Shown: piece after piece, positions 36,091 to 46,001 of the stretch
Numbering within the stretch: position 1 is the stretch's first letter
Layout of the letters: every line of letters starts with the position of its first letter
Origin: Grammothele lineata
Lineage: Eukaryota > Basidiomycota > Agaricomycetes > Polyporales > Polyporaceae
Direction of reading: 5' to 3'
Assembly: GCA_002150815.3 (NCBI GenBank)
Contig: NDFF03000028.1
Location: 62,001 to 126,000, forward strand
DNA: 64,000 bases
Translations under genes and position numbers: made by a program
The notes under the pieces: generated by a model
Database searches by the model: none
Seen by the model: the letters and a program-made list of their open reading frames with translations, nothing else
Told to the model about the DNA's origin: nothing

Positions 36091-36195
36091 CGCATATAGA
36101 AGATTTGTATGATTAAGGAGAGGAATAGTACAATGACGAACCAGTAATGTAAGCATGCCACCCTTCCAACGGCTCGAGACGTCCGCCGAGAGTTA

Positions 36196-36667
36196 TCACT
36201 CGCGCCTGACGGTGTACTCGCGGAATGTGCGTATGTCTTCAACTTTGTCTCCGACCTTGAGGTTAGTCCATCGAATGACGGAAGGTTCACGACGCATCAT
36301 GGTGTTAAGCGCAGTAACCGTGGATGGTGACGCATCGAACTGCATAGTCCAGTAGCTGTAACGAAGCATGAGGTCGATGACCGGGCGGACAACAGAAGAC
36401 AAACAGTGAATACGCACTCTCCAATGGTGTGAAACTGTTTTGCTTTTCTCATGCGTTGGGGCAGTGTGCGCGTACCCCATGAGTCCAGTTGGCGTACGAC
36501 GCCTCCGCTGTCCATGACATGTTTTGCGACACGGGTTACTAGCGTCTTTATATGTTCCTGTGTGAGGGGCGCATGCATTAGTGTGTACGGCAGATAAGGG
36601 GGCGAGAGCAGCTGCGCACATATTTGGGGTAATGCGCCGCGATGCAGACCAAGTTGTAGAGGGGCAT
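36196..36667 (-). CDS. MRP17: Mitochondrial small ribosomal subunit protein bS6m
   Basis: Three exons, about 120 residues. The start MPLYNLVCIAAHYPKY joins over an intron (acceptor near 36560) to EHIKTLVTRVAKHVMDSGGV, then DSWGTRTLPQRMRKAKQFH. A second intron joins GD to YWTMQFDASPS, and the end is VIRWTNLKVGDKVEDI…. The SGGVVR…WGTRTLPQ and EPSVIRWT blocks are the S6 signature, so this is the mitochondrial homologue of bacterial S6 (yeast Mrp17). No presequence is visible, as is usual for this family. The gene is easily missed because no exon is longer than about 150 bp. It is divergent to SND1 with 200 bp between ATGs. Confidence 0.88.
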
Positions 36668-36867
36668 GGTGGCAAGCAGACACGACGAGCGGGCCGTACA
36701 AGCGACAGCTCTGGGTCGCGATGCGTGGGAAAGGATGCCCACACGTGGTCTGGAGAGGAATTGCGGTCTGCTGCCAGCGGTGCGCGTGTACTCTAAATCT
36801 CTCCTGGAATCCACTGCCCGCCTTGCCACGTCTATAACCCACCTATTCGGCCGATCGTCCTCCAATC
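36668..36867. promoter_or_regulatory. Compact bidirectional promoter of MRP17 and SND1
   Basis: Exactly 200 bp between divergent start codons at 36667 and 36868, so both transcripts start from this short spacer. No TATA box is seen. Confidence 0.55.
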
Positions 36868-39800
36868 ATGGCTATGAAAGCGGTGAGGGCGCAGAATTTG
36901 GCGGCACGCGGCGGACTGTGGCTGATGCACGGTTGTATTCCACGCTCGGTGGACGCAGATCGTGAAATGTATGGTTTCATTACCTCCGTTTATGCACCAT
37001 TCTGAACATGATCGAGTAATTAGCCGTAATCTCTGGTGACTCCCTCCTCTTGCGCGGGAGTCCCGGCCCCCAAGGCCAGATCCCTAAGGAACGGTCAGTG
37101 ATCGTGTGTCTGCGCGTCGTGGTCGCGTGCTGAAACGCACAATGTGCGGTTTCCAGCGTCTTGCATCTCGCGGACATTCAGGCGCCTCGAATGGGCACAT
37201 CTACGCGCGAGGACGAGGTATATGGGCCATCCAATGGCGTATAATCTCCCCACCTAATCAGTCTATCCTTGTAGGATTGGGCTTTCGAGTCTCGCGAATT
37301 CTTACGCGCTCTGGTCGTCGGCAAGCCTGTCACCTTCACGTCCACACATTCCCTACCCCCGAGCGGCGACGATATTCCCCGTGACATCGGCGCAGCAGAG
37401 TTCAATGGTGTTGATCTCGCATCTGAGCTACTCAAGAACGGATGGGCGAAGCTCAAAGAGTTCAAACGCGAGCCCACAGAAGAGGACCTCCGCAAGAAGG
37501 ACCTCGAGGCTGAGGCTCGCGGAGCTGGCAAAGGTGTTTGGAACCCACACGGTCCTAAAGTATGTAGCCCTCGCCTTGTCACGTCTATGTCCAGTTGGGT
37601 AAGTACTCACTCGCAGCACGTAGGCACGCACGACGCATTACATGATGCCTACCGACTCGCAAGGCTTCATAACTGAATGGAAAGGCCAACAGATCGACGG
37701 TGAGAGTTGCGCCTTAAGCATGGTATTTCCTGTTCACCTGCTCATGTTACTTCGGGACGCTGTCAGGTCTCATCGAGCAGGTGAAGGACGGCTCGACGCT
37801 TCGAATCCGTCTCATCATGCCCGATGGTGACCACCAATTCGTCAACATTGCGCTTGCCGGCGTGCGCTGCTCGCGTGTTGGAAGTAAACCAAGCGAAACC
37901 ACCGAGCCGTGGGGCGAAGAGGTATGTTTCTCGCAGAAGCTGGTGGCACTATCACTTACATCGACCTGCTCAGGCCAAGTTCTTCACCGAGTCGAGGCTG
38001 CTTCAGCGCTATGTCCGCGTACAATTGCTTTCTCTGCCCAACGCCGCTCCTACGCCTTTCCAAGCTGGCGCAAATTCTACAGCACCCCCATCTGCGTCAA
38101 TTTTCATAGGCACAGGCATGTTCAGTCCGTGTGCATCCGCCGCTGAATTCACGGCTGATGCACCACAGTGCTTCATCCTGCAGGCAACGTAGCAGAACAC
38201 CTTGTCGCAGCCGGCCTTGCCCGCGTCGTCGACTGGCACGCTGGCATGCTCGCGAGCACCGGCGGTATGGAACGTCTTCGTGCGGCCGAACGGACTGCGA
38301 AGGAAAAGCGTGCGTGCCTGTATGCGAACGCGTCTGCTCCTTCAACGAAGTCGAACGGTACTGCGATCAACGGCAGCGCGCGGTCCTTTGATGCTACCGT
38401 TATCCGCGTATGGACTGCAGACCAGATTTCCGTGGTGGATCGTGATTCGGGGAAGGAGAGGAGACTGCAACTTAGCTCGACGCGCGGACCAAAGTATGTT
38501 GATTTAATCCTTGAGGAGTATAACGGTCCTCATCTCGTTTGTAGAGTCTCTGATCCTAAACAGGCGTTCTACGCACAAGAAGCACGCGAATTCCTCCGCA
38601 AGCGTCTCATTGGCAAGCACGTCAAGGTACACATCGACTTCATTCGACCTCGCGAGGGCGAGTTCGAGGAGCGGGAATGTGCGACGATCCGTTACGGTGG
38701 TCAGAATTCGTCAGTTCATCCTGTATATCTAGTTTTGGGCCTTTGCTAAGTTGTGGACAGGAACATCGCTGAGCAGCTCATTGAAAAGGGCCTCGCAAGC
38801 GTCGTCCGCCATAAACGCGATGACGAGGATCGCTCCCCTGACTACGACAAGTTGATGGCTGCTGAACAGGCGTGAGTAGCTACACAGACGTATTGCATGT
38901 CCTCCCTGAGTCGTTATATCCAGAGCAGCGACCGAAACCCGTGGGATTCACTCGGGTAAGGACGTCCCCGCACCTAAACAACCCCTCAATATCTCTGAGG
39001 TAGGTCTCCAGCTTCACGCCCTGGAATGACTACTCAATTATGTTGCAGTCTGCCCACCGTGCGGCAACGTTCGTCAACGGCTTCAAGCGATTAGGTCGCA
39101 TACCGGCTGTTGTTGAATACGTCGCTGCTGGTTCTCGATTCAAGTGCGTTGCTCGTCACGCCACATATTCGTCAACTGAATCGTCTTCAGAATCTTCCTT
39201 CCCAAGGATAACCAAGCTCTCACACTCGTCCTCAGCGGCATCCGCGCGCCTCGTACAGCGCGTAACCCGTCTGAAACGAGCGACCGGTACGGTCAAGAGG
39301 CGTTCGAGTTCGCAACCCGCCGATACATGCAACGCGACGTGGAGATCGAGATCCACGACGCGGACAAGTCTGGTGGCTTCATCGGTGCGCTTTACGTGAA
39401 CAAGACGGAAAACGCCGCTATTGCGCTTGCTCGGGAAGGCCTTGCAACAGTGCATGGCTACTCAGCCGACAATCTGCCATGGGCGAAGCAGTTGTATGAC
39501 GCGGAGGTATGTTAGCAGCATGACCAGACCTGCCTACTGATGTTTACGGATATTCTATGGCCAGACTGAAGCGAAGAACGAGAAGCGCAATGTATGATTC
39601 ATTTCATTGTTACATGTATTCGATCTAACGGTGTCTTCAGATTTGGAAAGACTACGACGAGGAGGCCGAGAAGGTCTCCGAAGTCCCCATAGAAGACGTG
39701 AACGGCCCCCTCAAGACTGAATACATCGACGTCATCATCAGCGACGTCCGCACGAAGCCAAACTTCGCGTTCTCTGTCCAAATTTTGAACACCGAGGGCA

Positions 39801-40497
39801 TCGCGTCACTCGAGAAGCTCATGCGCGACTTTTCGCTACACCATAAGACCGTTGCGCCCGTCACCGGTTTTAACCCTCGCGGCGGAGATCTCGTGTCAGC
39901 CAAGTTCTCGGATGGACAATGGTACCGCGCGAAAGTCCGGCGCGCATCGCCGATCAAGAAGGAGGCAGAAGTCACATTCATTGACTATGGCAACCAGGAC
40001 ACGGTCAGCTTTGCCAATATCCGCCCCCTTGACCCCAAGTTCCGCTCGCTCCCTGGCCAGGCTCAAGATGCGCGCCTCAGGTGAGTTCGATTCGTGCACC
40101 CATAGTGCGACGCCATTCAACTGATTACTGTCATGATCACAGCTTTGTTAAACTGGTAACGCCTGAGAGCGAGTATCACGACGAGGCCGTCGACCGGTTC
40201 CGCCAGTTGTGCGAGGGCAGGAAGCTCGTCGCAAACGTCGATCACAGGGAGGGCCAGACGCTTCATTTACGCCTCATCGACCCGAGCGACCCCGCCTCGC
40301 AGCAGACACCGTACGACCCATATACATGCATCAACGCGGACCTGGTGCGCGAGGGGCTCGCGACGGTTGACAAGAAGGGCTGCCGTTACCTTAGTGGGTA
40401 CCCTGCCATGGCAAAGAAGTTGCAGGAGGCTGTCGCCACAGCGAAGCGTGACCGGGCGGGCATGTTCGAGTTCGGCGATGTCGAGGAGGACGACTAG
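36868..40497 (+). CDS. SND1: Tudor-SN / SND1 (staphylococcal nuclease and Tudor domain protein)
   Basis: RNA-binding Tudor-SN protein, linked in other eukaryotes to RNA decay, splicing and stress granules. It starts with micro-exons: 36868..36882 (MAMKA) and 36959..36968 (10 nt). Then come 37024..37093 ([11 protein letters not shown]…IPKER), 37157..37217 ([20 protein letters not shown]) and, from 37275, [19 protein letters not shown]. Four SN-like repeats follow, the last with [16 protein letters not shown]…YGQEAFEFA. The Tudor domain (about 39870-40050) has [10 protein letters not shown] and [10 protein letters not shown], with the aromatic-cage pattern. A partial fifth SN repeat ends [12 protein letters not shown]. 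The protein is about 900 residues, normal for the family. At least a dozen introns of 50-80 bp. Confidence 0.93.
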
Positions 40498-41867
40498 ACG
40501 CAAGGCGTACTAAGGAAAAAGATTCGGAGATAGCATGTCGGTGCGCCATTCACCGTGCGTATCGCTTGGCGCAGTCTTGCACGCTGTAAATCGACCTCAC
40601 ATGAAATGGACGCGTTGGGGATCTGGTCTTGGGAATATAACTTGGGGATGTACTATGTCCTGATGTAGCCATACTGCACACCACTCATTTACGTCCGAGT
40701 GATATGCTATGACAGTCATGCCGGGCGGATTGGGGGCACTGCACTCATGCTGACCTGGTTGGAATCTCGAACTTGCCTCTCAGGACTGCGTCGAACGTGA
40801 CAGGCGAAGGCGCCGTTGTTGCTCGACAAGTATTAGTGCGATGTAATCGTGAGAAACAGATCGGAATAACGCGGACTAGTACTTACTGTCTCAAACGGGT
40901 GCCAGTGAGTCCTAGCGTTCGCTTGCATGCATATGATTTCCAACTCCTGAGCGTATACAGTGTACACCGGTTGAACAGCACCGCTAGTCACCGAGACGTA
41001 CGACACATAAGCCTGTAGGGGCCATATGCGGATATTCATATATCGAACGTTGGATGTCGGTATATACATATCGCGCCTTGAGACTTGCGCATGCGAGTTT
41101 TTGTGCATATCTAGTAAGGTGTTTGTAGGTATCATCGCGCTCAACCTCAGCTGACATAGTAAGTAGTACGTTGTGACAAGAACCAGCTCTCCCAAACTAT
41201 TTGCGGCCTAGAACAGAGCCACCAGTCTGATTCTTACAACACTGATGCCACAACCCTACGGGCAACGCACGGCCCCCTGTCACTCGCCACGACATAGTCC
41301 AGCCAGTACTACCAGTCCTCTTCAAAACGTGGTATTCACCCCCTTGGCCCATCTTGGCGCCTGCTCACAGATGAAGGCTTTATGAGGTTCAGCTCGCCAG
41401 TATCCAGGCGCACCCGGTCACGGTGGGCCTGCCCACCCCCTAACCGTTGTCTTCCGGAATCCGTTGGATTGCAAAACTGTTTCCGCCCCACAGGAAGGAA
41501 TTCCTGACCACGCCGTCTTCGACAACGAGGCTGATCCTCCCCTGTAATTCGCAAACTAGAGTTGCCGGTTCATAGTGGTACAGCTTTCCCCCTCTGATTC
41601 CCCTGAGCCTCCTGACGACATTCGACCACGTCTCGACAGCAATCCTATGACTTAGACCGCCCATGCCTATGACAATGCAATGCGCCGTCCGACATCCGAC
41701 ATCCGACAAGGATCTCGACTCCTCTTCCCCTTTAACGACAATGGCTCATCGCCTCAGTATATATACGAGGGACGTCCGACGGTGTCATTCATCCGGTTTT
41801 TGGCTCTGACCTGTTCTGCCGCCGCCCCACTGACACCTTCTCGCCGCCGTGCCCTTTTGTATCGGTC
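40498..41867. other. Intergenic, AT-rich in part; no gene recognised
   Basis: 1.37 kb between two forward genes. The 40640-41200 part is AT-rich. A reverse open frame at 41440..41709 looks somewhat protein-like, but has no motif and no partner exons. Near the right end is a TCCGACA triplet repeat (41688..41708). Confidence 0.5.
41688..41708. repeat. Three perfect tandem copies of TCCGACA
   Basis: Three perfect 7-bp copies in a row, about 160 bp upstream of the next ATG (41868). It may be chance or a clustered factor site; there is no direct evidence for either. Confidence 0.6.
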
Positions 41868-43467
41868 ATGGCGACCATTGTACTGTATACAGACTCCCTA
41901 TGGTTTATACTGGTGCGTACCTTCTGTCGCCTTTCCCCTCCTAAATGTCCTCTCTGACGCTCTGTTCTCATAGTGCGTGCTAGCACTCATAGTTCGTACC
42001 ACATACTACGCATGGCAAGACCACCGGATGGTAGAAGGGAATAAATCCCCCGACAGTCGAGTTTACACATCAACTATTACTCGTCAGCCAATCTCAAAGC
42101 ATGAGCGTTCACCTTCCACAGACGAAAGACCAGCACTTGGAGAGAATGCTGTCACAGTGTCCCATTTACCCCTAGAAGCTCCGGCGCGCCCGCACCTGAG
42201 GAAATGGATTTCTTCACCGTCCCTCCGCGCGAAGCAGATCTCGCGACAGCTATCTGCTCCCTTCGTGGTAGCAGCACGCAAGGCACTCCCCAATGCACGC
42301 ATGCCCTCACCGCTCTCGCGCACATCCACGCTCCAAGACTTGCATTTCATCCGGTCTCCCGGTAGCACCCTGGTGGAGGTGGATGAAGATCTCATGTCCG
42401 CCTGGAGCGCTGGCGTGCAGGATAGTCGGCTGACCCCCACCACCGATGAGGACCGTCTGGCGAGCGATTCTGACCTCTCCTCCACCCCGGACGAGTCAGC
42501 CGCGCCCCCTATCCTCCGCTCCATGCGAAAGCACGCAACGGAGGCTCCCTCAGTCAGCCGCGCGGACTCTGACGGCTCTGATGAGTCGATTCGATCCCGA
42601 CCACCTACTCTCCGCGCTTTCACCACCTTCACTCCTCCTCCTCACGGTCGCAGACAGCCCCGCCTGAATCGAGCCATGTCCATCTTCAAGGCCCCCTCGA
42701 CGCTCCCGCCCCCCTCGATGCCCCAGAGCGCTAGCTCGACCTTCAGGCGTAGTCGTCCGTTCATTTTTACTGAGAAGACCTCTGGACGGGATGGGCTCCG
42801 CCTAGCGCGTCCAGCGCGCCCGGAGAACTCGCTGCCTAACGAGGTGTTCGAGCGGAGGTTTGAGAACCCGTTTCGCTCGTGGGCCCGCAGGTCCCACGTC
42901 GCGCCTGGTGAGTACTCACCGTTCATTAGTGACAACCTACTTATCCATCCGCGCCCAGAGTGCACAGTCGAAGATGCCCTCGATCATCACGCCATTTCGA
43001 GGGGGTCCAGCATGATGAACAAAAGCGCGAGCTCGATGTCGGTGCGCAAGCGTGGCGCGCTTCAACGCGCGGTCATGACTGTCCTTCGTCTTCCGCTCGG
43101 CTCCTCAACGACGCGGCTCGATAAACTCAGTGTCAGCCGCCCCGCTTGCTGTGTGCCTGCGGCCGGCGCTGGGTCCGACTATACGAACTCGTACACCACG
43201 CGCGGGTCTGCGAGCACGGTATCTCTCCCGTCGAGTGCGGGCGGGCACTCCGCCGTGATATCAGACAAGCCGGCCGAGGCGCTCTCTCCGGACGCAAACG
43301 AGCCTATATCCTTTGCAAGCTCGGAGGGGGAGAGCATGGGGGAGGTGATTGTTGCGACGCGTGCGCCGAACCTGGAAGAGCGGAACATCTTGGTCGCGAC
43401 GGCCATGGTGGCCTCGCGGAGCCGCCCCGGACTGCGTGGAACGAGAAGGCGATCGGCGACTCAGTAG
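41868..43467 (+). CDS. Unknown protein with N-terminal membrane anchor and long Ser-rich tail
   Basis: Function not recognised. ATG 41868 opens a short exon (MATIVLYTDSLWFIL) that splices near 41922-41972 to CVLALIVRTTYYAWQDHRMV. Together they form one transmembrane helix at the very N-terminus. One long exon of about 495 codons follows. It is rich in Ser, Pro, Thr and Arg, with many SP/TP sites (for example RSPSTDER and RLTPTTDEDR) and no folded domain that I can see. The end is basic (GLRGTRRRSATQ). High GC at the third codon position and the open frame support real coding. It could be a fungus-specific membrane-anchored phosphoprotein. The stop is convergent with DAD2. Confidence 0.7.
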
Positions 43468-43825
43468 GGAATGCGTTACGATCCGCGGTTGGATGGTCAA
43501 TAGTTTCTGGCATGGCGCATACGAGGCCTGGGGCTCGACGGACGCTTTTCCTACAAGGTGGCTTTCGACCTGTTTGTCTATCGAGTTCATTGTCATTTCC
43601 CTTGCTACTGTTCCTATTATCCGTTCTGTGTTGTTTTCCCGCATCCAGTCATAGTAATGTTGCACATATCATCATATTACCATCCATGCCTGAAGGCTCA
43701 GGCGACCAGTTCTAATCAAACACATCAGTCGACACAAGTAACGGCTATGAGCACGAAAGATGCAGCATATAATGTACAGAGCATACATACTATGAGATAC
43801 ATACACGTGTGTTAATACAGGAGGC
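43468..43825. other. Convergent 3' regions
   Basis: 358 bp between convergent stops of the unknown membrane protein and DAD2. It is T-rich near 43590-43670; nothing else is seen. Confidence 0.5.
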
Positions 43826-44304
43826 TCAAGACGCCTTTGTTTCCACAGAGGGCCGTAGCTCATCGATAGGCACTCGGACCAGCCGCTCTCCTGTCGCGTT
43901 CGTGGACGCGTTCTCGTCTTCGGTCTGTTGCTCGCGTTGTGACACTGTATCCGCGATTAAGTCGAGTAGACAGAGACAGGGGAGAAACGCGTACGGAAAA
44001 GACTGAGGATGCGAAACATGTTTGGCCACTGCTCCAGGACTTGCCCGTGCACTGTGTACTAGGTGAGCCGCACTGTATATACCCGAACGTGTACCAGACG
44101 GTGCGCACCTACGCCTGCGTCTGCAATCACTTCGAAATCATCGCCAAGCTCCTCTAGCCGTTTAAGAAACTGGGCACTAGCCCGCTCAAGCGCAGCGACG
44201 GCCTCGTATTCTTTCTTCTTCTCAAGGAGCTTCGCAGCGGCCGCTGCAGACGAAACAGAGCCCGGGAGCTGAGATTGACGGGACGCAGCTATAGATGCTC
44301 GCAT
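43826..44304 (-). CDS. DAD2: DASH complex subunit Dad2
   Basis: Small kinetochore protein, part of the fungal DASH/Dam1 ring that couples kinetochores to microtubules. Three exons give about 120 residues. Exon 1 starts at ATG 44304 and carries the Dad2 coiled coil (LLEKKKEYEAVAALERAS, then LKRLEELGDDFEVIADAG). Removing a 58-bp intron joins it to VHGQVLEQWPNMFRILSLF, the conserved VLxxWxxxxRxISL motif. A third exon gives LSQREQQTEDENAS and the tail RLVRVPIDELRP. The motif order and size fit Dad2 well. The exon-intron borders are my reading; unspliced, the frame ends soon after exon 1. Confidence 0.85.
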
Positions 44305-44592
44305 GCGTGAAGAGAGCGGTGGAATGAGCGTATGATCGTCGAAAGAGGATGAGAGATAATGAGAACGTTGAAGACAAGCACTATGTAGATTCCAAAGCCA
44401 CCGACATGCCCAAAGCGTCTAGGGCACCCGACGTCAGACAGATTGACTCAATCCATCCTGCCACTTCAGGTTTGCGCATAAGACATTCCAATTACCCCTG
44501 AACGTACGGTAGAATACATGACTTTGGCAAGGAGGACATCCTTCCAAAAGCAAGGCAACATGACATCTCAACAGACAGAAGGACACAGACAG

Positions 44593-45716
44593 TTAATCCT
44601 GCACGCTGAAGACCGCCTGAGTGTTTTGTCCAAGTGTGTTCGTCAGGATCTCGCCGACAAAACGTTGCACCAACGGTTTCCAACAGTCCTCCGTGAGCTG
44701 CATATGCTCGCCCTCGCACGTCTCGAGCGTGACTCGCCCGCTTTCATCCAAAGTACGCAGTCCAATCCAGTCCTCCGTGTACAACGGCTGCAGGCGCATG
44801 GGCACAATGGTCTTTTCGCTCCACGGCCACCGTGAGTCATCCTGATCCACGGCGTAGGAGCCGAACCAGGACGACTCCTTCGGAACGACAGTCCTGTCCG
44901 CGGAAAAGAGTACAAGGACTAAATTGCGGAGCGTGCCGAGGTTGTGCGAGTAGGTCGCATTGCGCTCATCTTCGCGCTCATTGTTGATAGGGGCAAGGAA
45001 AGTGTTGGAAGTGAGATACGCGTCGAGGTTCTGTGGGTCACGGAAATATTGCGCTTGAACGAGGTTCTCCTGGGCCCAGCGGGTGTAAACGCCACCGCGC
45101 GCAGCTCGACGGGCAAGCTGGCAGAAGACGTCCCAGCGGGAGCAAAGTGGGAGGTCCGACACGCCCATGTGTTGCGAGCCGAAGGTGATGAGGTTGTTCA
45201 CGGGCGGCGTGTTGTAGAGTTCGATGTAGGCACGAAGAAACTGCCCACCTGCGAGCGCCGCGTTGAGAAGAGGAACTATGTGGAGGTCATGCATTCCAAT
45301 GCATGAAAGTAACAACATACCCTGCGAAAATCCAATGGCATCGAATCCGTCCTGAAGCTCTGTAACGTTGGCGAGCTGGGTGGCTACGAAGTCAAGCTGC
45401 TCGTTCACGTTACCGAACTGTCTACTATGGTCAGGCATGCGGTGGCCAAGGATAGTATCATAGAATCACGTACAAAGCCGGCCTTCTGGTCTGCTTCTAG
45501 GTCCTCTTCGATGTACACAGAGTGCACGAACAGCCCTGGGTGCACGTCCTTGATGAGGTTGATGAACTCTAGCATTCCAGGGGACGCGTATGAATCGCCA
45601 AGGCCATGCCAGATGACGAGCGGACGCCTGGGAGGTTCGGCAGATTGCAAGGGAGTGCAAAGAACATGCCAGATAGCGCAGAGAAGGGTGATACCGAATG
45701 CAAGGGGGCGGACCAT
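44593..45716 (-). CDS. PPT1: Palmitoyl-protein thioesterase (PPT1 family)
   Basis: Vacuolar/lysosomal thioesterase removing palmitate from cysteines of proteins. ATG 45716 starts a signal peptide (MVRPLAFGITLLCAIWHVL). The alpha/beta-hydrolase core has RPLVIWHGLGDSYASPGM, KAGFFGNVNEQLDFV (spliced) and the nucleophile GFSQGGQFLRAYIE, where an intron falls right after GFSQ. Other family blocks are LITFGSQHMGVSDLP and VVPKESSWFGSY, next to the probable Asp (FSADRTVVP), plus the C-terminal GEHMQL with the probable catalytic His. Three exons, all residues of the triad present. A Cys-rich lumenal domain fits secretion to the vacuole. Confidence 0.93.
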
Positions 45717-46001
45717 GGTGAAGGTGAAGGACTGGTGAGCACCCCAGGCGGCTCGAAAGCGCGTTGCGCGTACAGGCCTTTTGCCACAGCGCCTCAGGCT
45801 GCTCAGCCCACTGATCTCAGTCTGGTAACATCTTGGGCGGCGCCACTGTCGTCGCCCTGATAGTACCGTGCGGCTCGTACGCCACCTGCCAGGCGATTTC
45901 GTAGATGAACTGAATATATGCAGATGCTGGATACAAATACGACGCTATGCTACATGTAGAGGGGTACATTACGACGCCAGCCACCTTCCTACTGCATCTC
46001 T

